From assembly GCA_032158295.1 (NCBI GenBank), contig CM063255.1, positions 4,679,501 through 4,743,500 of the forward strand: DNA of 64,000 nt, in the 5' to 3' direction. Shown one piece after another: positions 38,553 to 50,500 of this stretch; the first letter of the stretch is position 1, and every line of letters starts with the position of its first letter. This DNA is from Pycnopodia helianthoides. Taxonomy: Eukaryota; Echinodermata; Asteroidea; Forcipulatida; Asteriidae. Made by a program: the position numbers and the translations under genes. A model generated the notes under the pieces. It did no database searches. It was given only the letters and a program-made list of their open reading frames with translations, and was not told the origin of the DNA.

Positions 38553-41500
38553 TACATATCCATCCAGATGACCTTTTGCAGTTTTAGACAGGGGCGAGTT
38601 GTTGCGTGGCAGATCACATCCTAAATATAGTGGCTGGAGGAACCAGTGACTCAATGGTTATGACACGCAATATACAGGCTGGCACTGACAGCTGATAGCT
38701 AATTACAACTCAATCTCCTTCCTAACCTGTACATCTAGACTCTGCGACTACGCTCCGACCGTCCAAACCAGAAATTAAGAGGACTTTTTGTCAAAATTTG
38801 ATACACAAGTTTGAGGCTTTACGAGGGGAGGAAGTTAGAGGGGAAAGGTCGGACTTTCGAAAGGGCTTGCATTTTGCGATAAGGTAACACTGCCACAAAA
38901 CCCCCCAAAAACAACATCATTACTGAATCTATGTTACGATGAAATATTTCAAGAATTTTTAAGAGATGTCCCAAACTGGTCCCCGTCCCCCACCCCCTTG
39001 TGGTTTTCGCCCCTCCCTATCACCAGAGACTACCAATGGTTGTATGCAGCAGTTTGGCTGATGTTTGGCTGAGCATCTGTGGTGAGCAAGTTTTTGTGCT
39101 TACTCAGGCTTCATGAAATTTGGCCAAGGTTACCAGTGCTACCAAAACAAACTATAGAGTAAACCAATTCACCTACATGTACCTGTAACAAAGTCAGAAA
39201 ACAAATGGAAATGAACTGAAATTGTGTACACTGTGTGTCACCTACAAAATGAACTCCACACTCTTTTTTTTTAAGCCGTCCACAAAGTTTTCATTCCATT
39301 TGTAGCCTTGCTCAAGGCAGTCGCAGTTTTCACTCCGAAAAAGACGCCGTACAACCTACCCGTTGCCTATACATAGCACTGTGCGTGACGACGCCCGTAC
39401 TACTACTGTGCGCAGGTCATCCGCACTCGTATTACTGTCCGCATGCGGAGGCTGTCAGGCACACACAGAGCAGGCGCATAGCATGACAATAATGTATACT
39501 GCCATGCAGTGCAGTGACAATACTGTACTGACAATACTAGTGCATGCGGTGACACGCAAACAAGGCATGCTAGCTGGGCTGGCTGCCATTGTGCGGTGCA
39601 AAGAAAACAAATAAATAAATGAAGACCAAATTAAGTCTCCAACGCCTTGGTCAAGGCTATTCCATTTGACACACACTGAAAATTTGGACCCAGCCCAAGA
39701 AGTGCAACCTCTAAAAAAGGGCCAGGATTCTATTTTTGTTGCCCAATTTTCACTTGGTAATCAGTAGGGGAAGGATCGACTTCATAAAAACTGTGGAACG
39801 TGACAGCTGAGGAAGTGCATATATGGCCTGCAGCATCCCTGCCGCTACTATTGCCCTGCCATTAATGCCCTTCCACTAGTGCCTTGCCATTAATGCCCTT
39901 CACTAGTGCCTTGCCATTAATGCCCTGGGCCAAATGTCATAGAGCTGCTTATAACGGCCGATTTTGTGCTTACTGTGCGAGTTTCCATTTCGGAGTGCTG
40001 CTAACCGTAAAGCGAACGAAAAGGCATGCTAACCTTCCAGTGCTTACTGTATGCAAAAATGAATGAAGCAACAACGCAAATCCATGGTAAACGCCATCTA
40101 ATTTTCTTGCTAACCTGTGAAACACGCTTACGCTTAAGCAAATTCTTCTGCTACAGTAAGCACGAAAATCTGCTTACCGTTAAAGCAAGCGCTATGAATT
40201 TGGCCCCTGCTGTGAAGTACAGGATTCAAGTCGCTTTGAATCTGGAGCTTGGACTAATATTAGTCAGGACTGCCTTCCCCCGACCATTATTGTGGGTTGA
40301 TTGAGCTCTTAGGAAAAGGTTTCATCTGTAAAGAGTTGGTAATCACTTGATTATCAAATTAACAAACTGTTATCCTAGGACTGAGATTAGGTGTCAAGTT
40401 AGTCAGGGTATCAATCACCTCTAGTAGAAGGAAAGGAGAATGATGTAAGCATTCTCAGCGCTTATTACCTCCGCCTAAATAGAAGTTTATGTTTGACCAT
40501 TTTTGTTTGTTTGTTTGTTTGTTGTGTATTTGTCGGGTTGTTGGGGTGTCTGTCGTATAAAGAACGATATCTAAACTTGGGTGTGATCCCTGGCTATACA
40601 GCAGTTACAGGTTGTGGTTTTATGGCTTCTGACTGGCACCCTCGTACAAAGATATTGTAAAATAGGGAAATCGCCAACATGGGGCTAGATCTGTAGATAC
40701 ATTAGCTCAGTTGGTAGAGTGTCGGCACGTTAATCCGGAGGTCCTTGGTTCAAATCTCGCACTAGTAACATTTTCTTATTAACAGATAGATCCTGTTAAC
40801 GTTTCTTTATGCGCACTACCAATCCTAGTACACGGGGTCTACCACTTAATGTCCCATCCGAAGGACAAAAGCAATTATGGTTAAGTATCTTGCTCAAGGA
40901 CACAAGTGCCAAGACCGGGACTCGAACCCGCACCCTTCTGATCAGAAACACCAGAGCTTGTGTCCAGTGCTGTGTACACAAAAAGTTCAGAAAGCACTCA
41001 TGACCAAAGGGCTACAAGGTTTTATTTAGTGCCTTCCATCAAAGTTGGCAGCTCAAGGCGATAACTTCGAAGGAGAGATCTCCTTCTAAATCCTCATACT
41101 TCTAAGTTGGACGAGAGCCTAAATTTTTTAAACTTTACAAATTGACCGCAGCAAGTTGGCCGGCAATAAAGTTGACCGGCCTGCGGATGAACGGCTTTTA
41201 GTTGACCAACTCCCATAAAGTAATTTATGCTGCAATAAAAGAAATTACTTCTCCTACAATATGGCTATCTCCCACCCACATGGAACTAACTGATTAAAAC
41301 CCAAGGCTGAGTGCATTAAAGATGAAAGTAGGTGAGGCAATGGGCGATGCTGGAGGCAATCAGTTCCACTAATTGATTGTGGGTCTTTCATCAGACTCTT
41401 ACAGGTGGTATACTATTATGTAATTATGCAATTTTTTCACTCTAACGAAGTCGGTTTAACTAGAGCCGGTGATGAGAAATAAAAAATCATAATCCACGTC

Positions 41501-44500
41501 ACTTGACACTCAGATTAGCTTAATCCCAGCCGTAAGTCGCTCTAACTATGTTACCATGTAAGCTTAAATTGTAAGTAAAAATTGATCATGAATAAGCATT
41601 TTTAAAGTTTTCTTTTTCTTGACTTTTCAGAAACAATTTGCGGCTGCATCTACAGTATGTGAGTCAGTCAAATATTGTTATATATTTTGTACCTCATAGG
41701 GTGTGGCGAGCCCAAGGTGGTGACAACTGAAAGTGTTAATTTTGTAAAGCATAATTATAATTGGAGGGAAGGGGGGGGGGGGAAAACAAGGGTAGGGTGT
41801 TGGGTAACAGTGTGATGCTTTAATCCACATTGTTCCACACTTCAGAACAGCTGCAGAATCATGTTCTCAAAACAAAACAGAAAAAAAGTCCACGATAAAA
41901 AAAATAAAATTCTTGAGATGATGTTAAAAATACTTTGATCCTCCAAAAAGCAGAATGTCACTCATGCAACAGGTGATTTTAAAGTGATGCTACCTTACAA
42001 AAATAATTCATCTCTGTAGCTAAGCATGCTGCACACAGTGATGACCCTGAATACAGGGGTAAATTAACAGCAGTCTGGTGCGCCATGTATTGGGGGGGGG
42101 GGGTACTGGGCCTGATATGGTACCTAGGGTTACCTTTCATCCAGACAGCAAAAACAAAGAACTAGATGTATTTTTTTCATTCAGAGAGCATCTCAAAAGT
42201 CAGAGTGGTGAGAACGTTCTAATTGGATTGGTACTCCAGGTCACGCTTTCGTTCCTACTCGTTGCTGACTTTATTTTTCCCTCATTTTAAAAACATCTCA
42301 CCTGTGTCAACTTCAGAGTCGGCGACGCCCGACGACGCATCCTTGTACTTTGACATCAGCTTCTCGCTGGTGAGTCCCTCTGGAAGTGTACGGCTCCTAC
42401 TTCTTCGGCTTCCGCGCTTCGCCACACGAAGACCGTCTGTGTGTGTCATGTTGGAGTGCTGAAAAGAGAACGGAAAACAAGAAGATGAAAATCACAAAAA
42501 TATTATTTCAATCTTTTGAGCCCATTCTACATTTTCTATCCGCCCGACTTGATGAATTTCATCAATCATTCCTTCACAACATTTCCCATTTATTCGGAGA
42601 TGTTTGATTGATAATACGTCTTGTAGTTTTGTTGGCGGTGGCATGTGGAGAGACAGAGTGGAGCCTTTCTAAAACATCAGATGCAATATTAGTGGTGCTT
42701 GAAGCTTTGCATGGTGTGGGAAAAATAAGGCGTAATATAATTAGTAACAAGTAGAAAAGAGACTCTACACATGGTTGTACCCACAAGTTGACTACTTATA
42801 GCACCTTGTAAATCATTACATTGTGCTATGCACAGGAATAGGTCTCAAACTTCAAAAAGTAGCTCCACCTTATATACCTTGCAGGAAAATACTGACAGTT
42901 GAAGCGCCTTGAGCGTCACTGAGTGACGGATATGAGCGCTATATAAGAAGCCACTATTATTATTGTTATACACATAGTTACTTCTTATCAGATGCAACAT
43001 CAGAACTGACATTGATGCAGGCCATCATTTTGTTAAAAAGAGTGCGAGTGCAGTCACACTCCAACCTTGTCTGAGGAAATTTCAAGTTAAATTTAAACAA
43101 TTTTAGAACGATGAGAATTTCATTCACAGCTCAGAAAATGAACTACCGACATGGCGTTTTTTTTGCTTTGATCTATTAAACAAAAATAACAATACCACAA
43201 TCCAATCCCCGCAACCCGGTACATGTATGAAGTTGTCAGAGGTACACAATCCCACATGTACTTATAACGACGAATGGCCTGAATTTTATAAAATTGTATT
43301 TTAATTTCACTTTACAGACTTATCACAGGTTGTTGTTTCTGCTGCTGACCACACTTTCTCTACTTTACACTATGAAAATCTTTGTCTTGAAAATGTAGTG
43401 AAAGTCCACTTTTCTCCATGAAGTTGTTGCTTCCCCTTGCACCTTGATTTCACGGAGTTCTCTTCTAACTAGACAGTATTTTATGCTGTTTTCACTTTGC
43501 TGTACTGCTGAAAACAGCCCAAGGCTATCTGTTAGGTGAAATTCATCAATGTTTGGAGTCTATCTTTTTCAAGGTGATTTAAAGGGAACTGAAATTTCCT
43601 TAAAGTATAATGAGACTTCATGGTGGTTTCACAATGAAGATTTTCATAGTGTTGAAGCGAATCGTTTCTCAAAATGTTATACTTTTTCAACAGCTGCAGT
43701 GCTTCTTAGCAAGTAAGATTTTATGGTCATTAACTTTTGGGAGTAATTACCAAAGTACATGTACATGGGTACGCTCCTTCTAAGGGAACTGAAATTTCCT
43801 TAAATTAAATGAAAACAAAAAAATCCTTGAATTTCAGCCAAACCCTGCATTCACTAAGACCAGTGGTTTCACAATGAAGATTTTCATAGTGTTACTAGCT
43901 GCACAAATACAGAAGTCAACACTTCCTTCACATGACTGTGGAGAAGTTTTGTTTTGAGTGCAAAGAGATCTCCTCAAAAAGGAGGGGGGTGGGGAGATAG
44001 AGCTCTTGAAGAGCTCATTAGAGATTTGAAGTGTAACTTTTATAATAGATTCAACCTTCCACAAACCTTCAACAATTGTTGTCACACAATGTTTCTATTT
44101 GCAGGTGTCTATTTCGGATAGATCTGACATCTGGCCAGACCAAGACTTCCTCCCACAAGAAAATTCCTTGACACTTTGACAGAGCCCTGGCCTGACACAA
44201 ACGTTGGGGGGGGGGGGGCGGCGATACTAATATTCCTACCAGTCTGACCCCCTTAACCCCTAAAAGAGTTTATGGATGGGGGAGGGGGAATTTTAACGGC
44301 CCATTGTCAATGCTATAGTTTAGTTTAGTTAGTTTATTATTTTTATTGCAGACATCAAAATACAATGTGGTGCAAAAGGGAAACAACTCTGAACAGTCGC
44401 CCAGGGCCCACTAAATGGGGACCCTTGATCACACATCAGAATAAAACAAAAAACCAAAGACAACACCAAAAAAAAGCAAAAACAACTGTAGAAAATATGG

Positions 44501-47500
44501 AATTATATATGTACAGTGATAACAATAAACATATAAATGTTATAGACAATTTAATTTACTAATGCTAAATACTTTGCTAAATATTTTTCCTGCAAGGTAT
44601 TGTGGAGCTACATTTTGAAGTGGAAAGAAAAGAGGAAAGAGGTGACTCCAATACAAGGATTGGAAAGATGAAGGGCATTCTCAAGCCACAGGTGTTGCCT
44701 GTGGCTACTACAAGCCGGCTTGACCAGTTACTGTACCATCTCTATACCAGGATGTTGGGACACGCTAATATTTTTCCTCCGTCAGTAAACAATGGCCCGG
44801 AGGTATTGGCTGTCACCGGTTGACGCTAGCCACCTCCGGCTGTAGTGCGTACCAGGTGTCCGCCCTCAAGCCACGCATGACCGTCTGACTGCCACTACAA
44901 CACTCCTGAGACACGAACAACACCCCTGTAGACGGAGGAGTGGACTGTCCCAAAGTTTTGCATCTCGCAGGGGGTTTACGATAATTGTCCGCATCAAAAT
45001 CCTCTCTTAATTCACAAATGAATCTTCTTTGTTTGATTTACAAGGGAAATCCTTGTGATTTGCCGAATTTTAAACACACAAAAAGAAACGCACGTAATAA
45101 TGGTTTATTTCACACGTTTTGTACCAGCTGCAATTACACACATACACAGACGAAATTTGTATTGTAAAGACAACCGCTCTCTCGACACATTCTCGCAGAA
45201 ACACCCCATCTCAAAGTTTGGACTATACCATTCAACTCCTGAGGGAGAAGATGCTCGCTCGAGGTGGGCACTGTCTACCTGTGTTTTCCTCATTATAGTC
45301 CGATAATACACTCGGCTCCCTGCCCAAAGGAAACCCTCGCAAGCGGTGCGTTAAGGAGACTCAAATTACTTATAATAGCCGGAGATACGGGCCAGGTGGC
45401 AGGTGATTTAGGACCAACCTGTCACCCCATCAGACATCGTTTGGAAAAAAAATAATTTATAGCTTCTTCTTCTTTTTTTAGGTGAAGGATCCGGTGGGAT
45501 CGTGACATGTTGACATCATGTAAACCTTCAAGTGGCATTGGTCAAAACTTGTCAGGATTAAAAAAAAAAAGCATGATGAACTCACTCCGCTCAGTTGATT
45601 ACGAGAAGTCCCCCCCGATCCACAAAGCTAAAGTAGTAGTCCAGGCCGATTTCCTACCTCCCGCCCAGGTAGTAGTTAATAAGCAGGACAGTTCTTTTCA
45701 GAACTGAGAAGTCTCCCGAATTCCGAAAATCTACTCCGCGGTAGTAGAATAAATAGCAAGACAAGTTCTCTAAAGAACAAATATACACAGCAAGTAGATA
45801 TTTATACACATGGTGTTACCGCAAACCGAATATATAATGATGAACTACATGTATTGTTTCATTTTTAAAAGCCGTACATGTATATGCACTTTTTTCCTCT
45901 AAAAAGATATACATGTACAACACAAGATAAAACAAAAGGCACATTTGAAATAGACGGGTACACGCGTGTCACTCGGGACAACTCGTTACCCAAAACTAAT
46001 TTTTTAAAGCGACATCGAGCAAGTGCAAAGGGGAGCGGGGGGGAGGGATGATTACGGGTACCTCGTTCTCGCTCGTTGTGCTCGCGTGTTTTTTTGATAA
46101 CTACATGTACCTTAATCACCACTGTATTTTGCGCACTGTCATATATGCAAAAGTTGTTATATGTCTTTTGTCTTTTAGTTAGAAACAGCATACGCACCAT
46201 GTATCGTCAAAATTCAATCAGAAGAAGAATTCTTTGAAGAAAAAAAAATTGAATAAAATTTGACTTTCGGTGAAAAATCCGGGCCGTGCAACTTTAAAGT
46301 AAGCTGACAATAAACGGAAAGCCATTTGACATTTATTAGGAGGAAATCACCATCGAGGATGGACCAGCGAGTCAAAACAATTTTCTAAAAATACTTTGAA
46401 ATAATTAAACTGCTTCCTACAGCCGTTTGCCGGCAGGGGGGTACACAACAATACAAGACTGAGTGAGTATTTGGAGTGGAGGGGATAGTGGCTCTCGCTA
46501 CGGAAATATACAATAAATTGAAAATAACAATGAGGTTTGGAAATTGTCCCTGTTCCTGTTCCATCTTCACTGAGTGTTTGTTTCCTCTAATAAATTATGG
46601 GGATGAATTGACTGGGAGGACAACCGGGGTTGGAGACCGTAGAAAGATTTATTTACTTGTTTAATTATTATTCTTATATATTACCCTCAATTATAGCATT
46701 TTTAATTTCCAGATTTATTTTTAACTTCTCATTTACTTGTATTTTATAGGCTTACATTATATTTATTTTGTTTGTAAATAGTTTTCTTGTTACCAACCTA
46801 GATTGGATGAACAGGCTTTAGAGTCACAGTGTTTTCACTTTTGTTCTTCCTGGCCATCTTAGATTGGATTGTCTTTACTCTGCTTGTTGTACTCCCTCCA
46901 TATCCTCTCTTCCCCAATCCGCTCCCCTTCTATACATTTCTCATCCCCACCCCTATCTCATTCTTACCTACTGTACCTCTATTACATCTATTCTTGTTAT
47001 TGGTATTTGTTATACGATTAATCTTTCATCATGACTGTCCTTGATGTATGACATTTCTTACTTTGTATATGTATGTTTGTATTTTAGAATGTTTTGGCCG
47101 AATAAATAATAATAATAATAATAATAATAAGATGGAAATGAAAAATCTTAAAAAAAAAATGGATCAAACAGTTTCTCATTTTAGTTGAATCTTGAAACTG
47201 GAGTCTGGATACTGCACCAACACCCCCTTTCACAGGGGTCAACAGGGGGTCAACCGGGCAGGGTTGTGCGCATGGAGTTGCCGACCATGCCCAGATACAC
47301 CAGGGCGAACCCCTTCTCTTAAAGGTATTATACAGGATTGGTAGAGCTGACAAAATAACCACAGACAGTGTTCATGTTTTGTGTAATCAACCACATACAT
47401 GAAATAACAAACCTGTGAAAATTTGAGCTCAATTGGTCATCGAGGTCACAAGAAAATAATGAAAAGAGACCTTATGTGTTTTCTGTTTTTCAAACATCAA

Positions 47501-50500
47501 GTTTATTATCGCGCGTGATAAAAACTATTGTTTTACTCATTTCTCAGAAACGATAGCATTTTAGGCATAAATATTTTAAGGAACCCTTTCTACCATTACT
47601 TACTTTGAATCGTGTAAGTTATGTGTGAATCTGTGAACATTTGTGTTTTCGATCTTACCAATAGTGTACAGGGCCTTTAAAGGCAAAGTATACCTTTAGT
47701 TTTTGGAACCATTCGATTGTTTTAATCCTATATAAATGTAGATGTATACAATAAAACTAACCTGTGAAAATATTATTTCAAAAGGTGGTAGCGTTTTTTG
47801 AGATATTGCCGAAAATCCGGAGCGGTTATGTCACACAGGAAGAATAATCCATAATTGGAATACACAATCTGAGAAACGTTTCTGACAGAAACGCTTCTCA
47901 GATTCAATTTTGTTCTGATCAAAACTGATTTTCAATAACCACATTACTCCGAAGTAAATGTTCTCAAAATGCTTTAATACTATCAAGAGCTGCTGTACTT
48001 CTAACCAAGTAAGTTTTGTATTGCCATTAATCCTTGATAGTGATTACCAAACGTATAATCGATAAGTGTTATTGGGTTCTCTTACACAACACACGGGACA
48101 CAGACTTTACGTCCCTTCTGAATGAGGAAGTAACAATGGTTTTATTATGTCTTGCTTAAGGTCAGAAGTGTCTGCAGGTAAATGAGTGCGTCACAAAAGT
48201 GAACTCGACTCTTGGAGCCCCTCTTTCAAAAGTATCCCAAGAACCACAAGAATCCATTGATTGGGATATAATTTTCACATGGGCAGTATGTCAGATGGCT
48301 GTCTAGATTGACTACTCAGGTATCAATCTATAAAACACAAACTGAACAAAAAGATTTAAATAACCCCATCACTCTTTAATCCTAATATCCTTTTGCCAAA
48401 ATGACAGATCAGAAGGACCGAGGGCCTTGGGCCCAAATAACAATTGCTTATCACTGGGTCAGGCATTCCAATCCTATCCAAGTCCAAACAGTTTGGTGTG
48501 GAGTGCCATAGGAGAGGAGGATATTAGAGGATTGTGGTCACCTGTCTTGCCTCTAGGCAAAAAAGCCCCGGAGGGAAAGGGTTTAGGGTTCTAATGAGCT
48601 TTTGCAAAAAGCGATAATGGTCGGACAATTTAGGCCTAATGTTTGATGAGGAAGATAGACACAAGGCCATTCAACATTTTTGGCATAAAAACCAAAGCTG
48701 TTTAGATTGCAAATTGTCACTTAATTTTCAGTCGTTACCAATAGTCTATTACAACCATTACAAATTGTGAAATGAACCAAAAGGTTCACTTCCTCGAGTC
48801 TTTTTAAAAAAGGAAAAATTAAGGTCATGAAAAACGTAAAAATCACCCAAAACTCACCACTCGTCGGATCTGTCGGTGGCCGTTGCAGTGGGGACAGGGG
48901 CATGGGTACCTTATCCCCGCAATACACCCTATGCAGCACGCCCACATCCTTCCCTCGTTTGTGTACGTCAGTACCATTCGGACAATCGTATTGGCCCTTA
49001 TTTACCCTACACAAGACGTCTGGCCAATCAGGAAGTTCGTTTCACCAAGCGGTTTGAGTTGGTGAGTCCGTAACAAATGCTACTGGGCGTGTTATTCTCC
49101 TGTTTTAAAACTTCAACAAGCGATGAACGTAACTTTTGATGACAGTTTCTTGTGATGAACAATTCACAAAATCTGGTGAGTGATTCAAAGGTTAAGTTGA
49201 AAACAAAACCTAGGACTTCAATAAAAGAAGATAGCCAAGCGAAGAATATTAAACTTATGAAATAATCCTTGGACCACTGTACACTGGAAACCAGAAAAAA
49301 AGAAATCAAAGTAACCTTGATGTGAAAGCCTCATGTCCAACTACTGGTTGCACTAGATGCACACAAAACCTTGTGTCTTGCGGAGTGAATGATTTTGTTA
49401 AGATCACAAATCGAGGAGCGCACACACGTAGACCATCTGCATCCAACAAAGATTCCTGAATTCCTCGGAATTTATGGCCAGCTTTTTCCTTCTGTTAAGC
49501 TTCTCTTGGTCATACAGAAGCAATCAGTGATTGATCTGAATACCTTCAGGCCTTGGCCTGGGATGAGTCGTTTGGTCTCGAAGACCTAAGAGTGCTGAGA
49601 GAGTCCCAAGCCACGAGATGACCAGCTGCCGCTGTGTCAGATCTTCCCACAGTCAAACATTTCTCGTGGACTGGATCAGCAGTCCAACAATGTTAGTGAC
49701 TTTGAAATGCCAATAAAACGAGAAGTGTGTGTGTGATTGTGAGCACAGAGCACAGGTGAACTCAAGAAGGAGGAATCTAAATGTACGCAGTGTCTCTTAC
49801 TCGTACAATCTCTTGTGAAATGTGGAGAAGACGCACCAGCAGTATCGTGTGCCGCTGTTCCCGAACATAAAAAGATTTGACTTGTCCCTGATCGATGGAA
49901 CGTCCCACGTAGATGGCTTCAGCAATGAGACCTTCCTCCTGTGAGTCTCAACACAAGATTGACGAGAACCCAACTTCGAGAAAATGCTACTCTGTCTTCA
50001 GCAGAGGAAATGAACCGTACGAAGTACCTACATGTACACCTCACTCAAAGTGCACTTACTGCAACGATTTGAACAGTTATTTATCTCACTCACAGAAGAA
50101 TAAAACTGTGGGACTAAGTAACATGTAAATCAAGTCAACTATTTGTAGTACTTTCAGTATGGAGTCAGCAACTAATTGATCTCGAGGCGAAAAAGTCCTT
50201 TTTAATCAAAAAGAACTGTCGGACAAAACACACGTAATTCCTCAATGCTCAACGAACGGAAGAAAAACTTGCCCCTCCCTCGCGAGACAAATAAACAGTG
50301 TGACTATTGTCAGAGTAGTTTATCTCCTTCTCATCGAAAAATAACTCAACGTCAGAATGGAAAGGTTTTGAAGGCGGCAAAGCGTTAAGTCCAACCTCAT
50401 GCTGTTTTTCTATGGAAAGCCTCGAAAAAAGCTATGACACTTGTCTCTCACACCGCGACTCGAGTAGATATGAGAGAGGGTGGTTTAATTTGCAGACACC

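Larger units (their letters stand above)
42967..48720. other. Long intron or spacer, no exon supported
   Basis: I saw only low-complexity runs, poly-G tracts near 44204, an inverted repeat partner at 45592-45752, two related blocks at 43605-43660 and 43785-43895 (AAGGGAACTGAAATTTCC, CACAATGAAGATTTTCATAG), and the TTAA elements listed from 47319. No frame with good splice borders was found on either strand. Confidence 0.5.

Noticed and set aside
38369..38654. RERERE-rich frames
   Set aside because: Translation of the (TC)n microsatellite.
48868..49010. Assigning the GC-rich block as an ARHGAP exon because one frame ends in the right phase for exon 26200
   Set aside because: Exon 42302-42458 fits that junction better, and the block cannot be placed upstream of it in phase.
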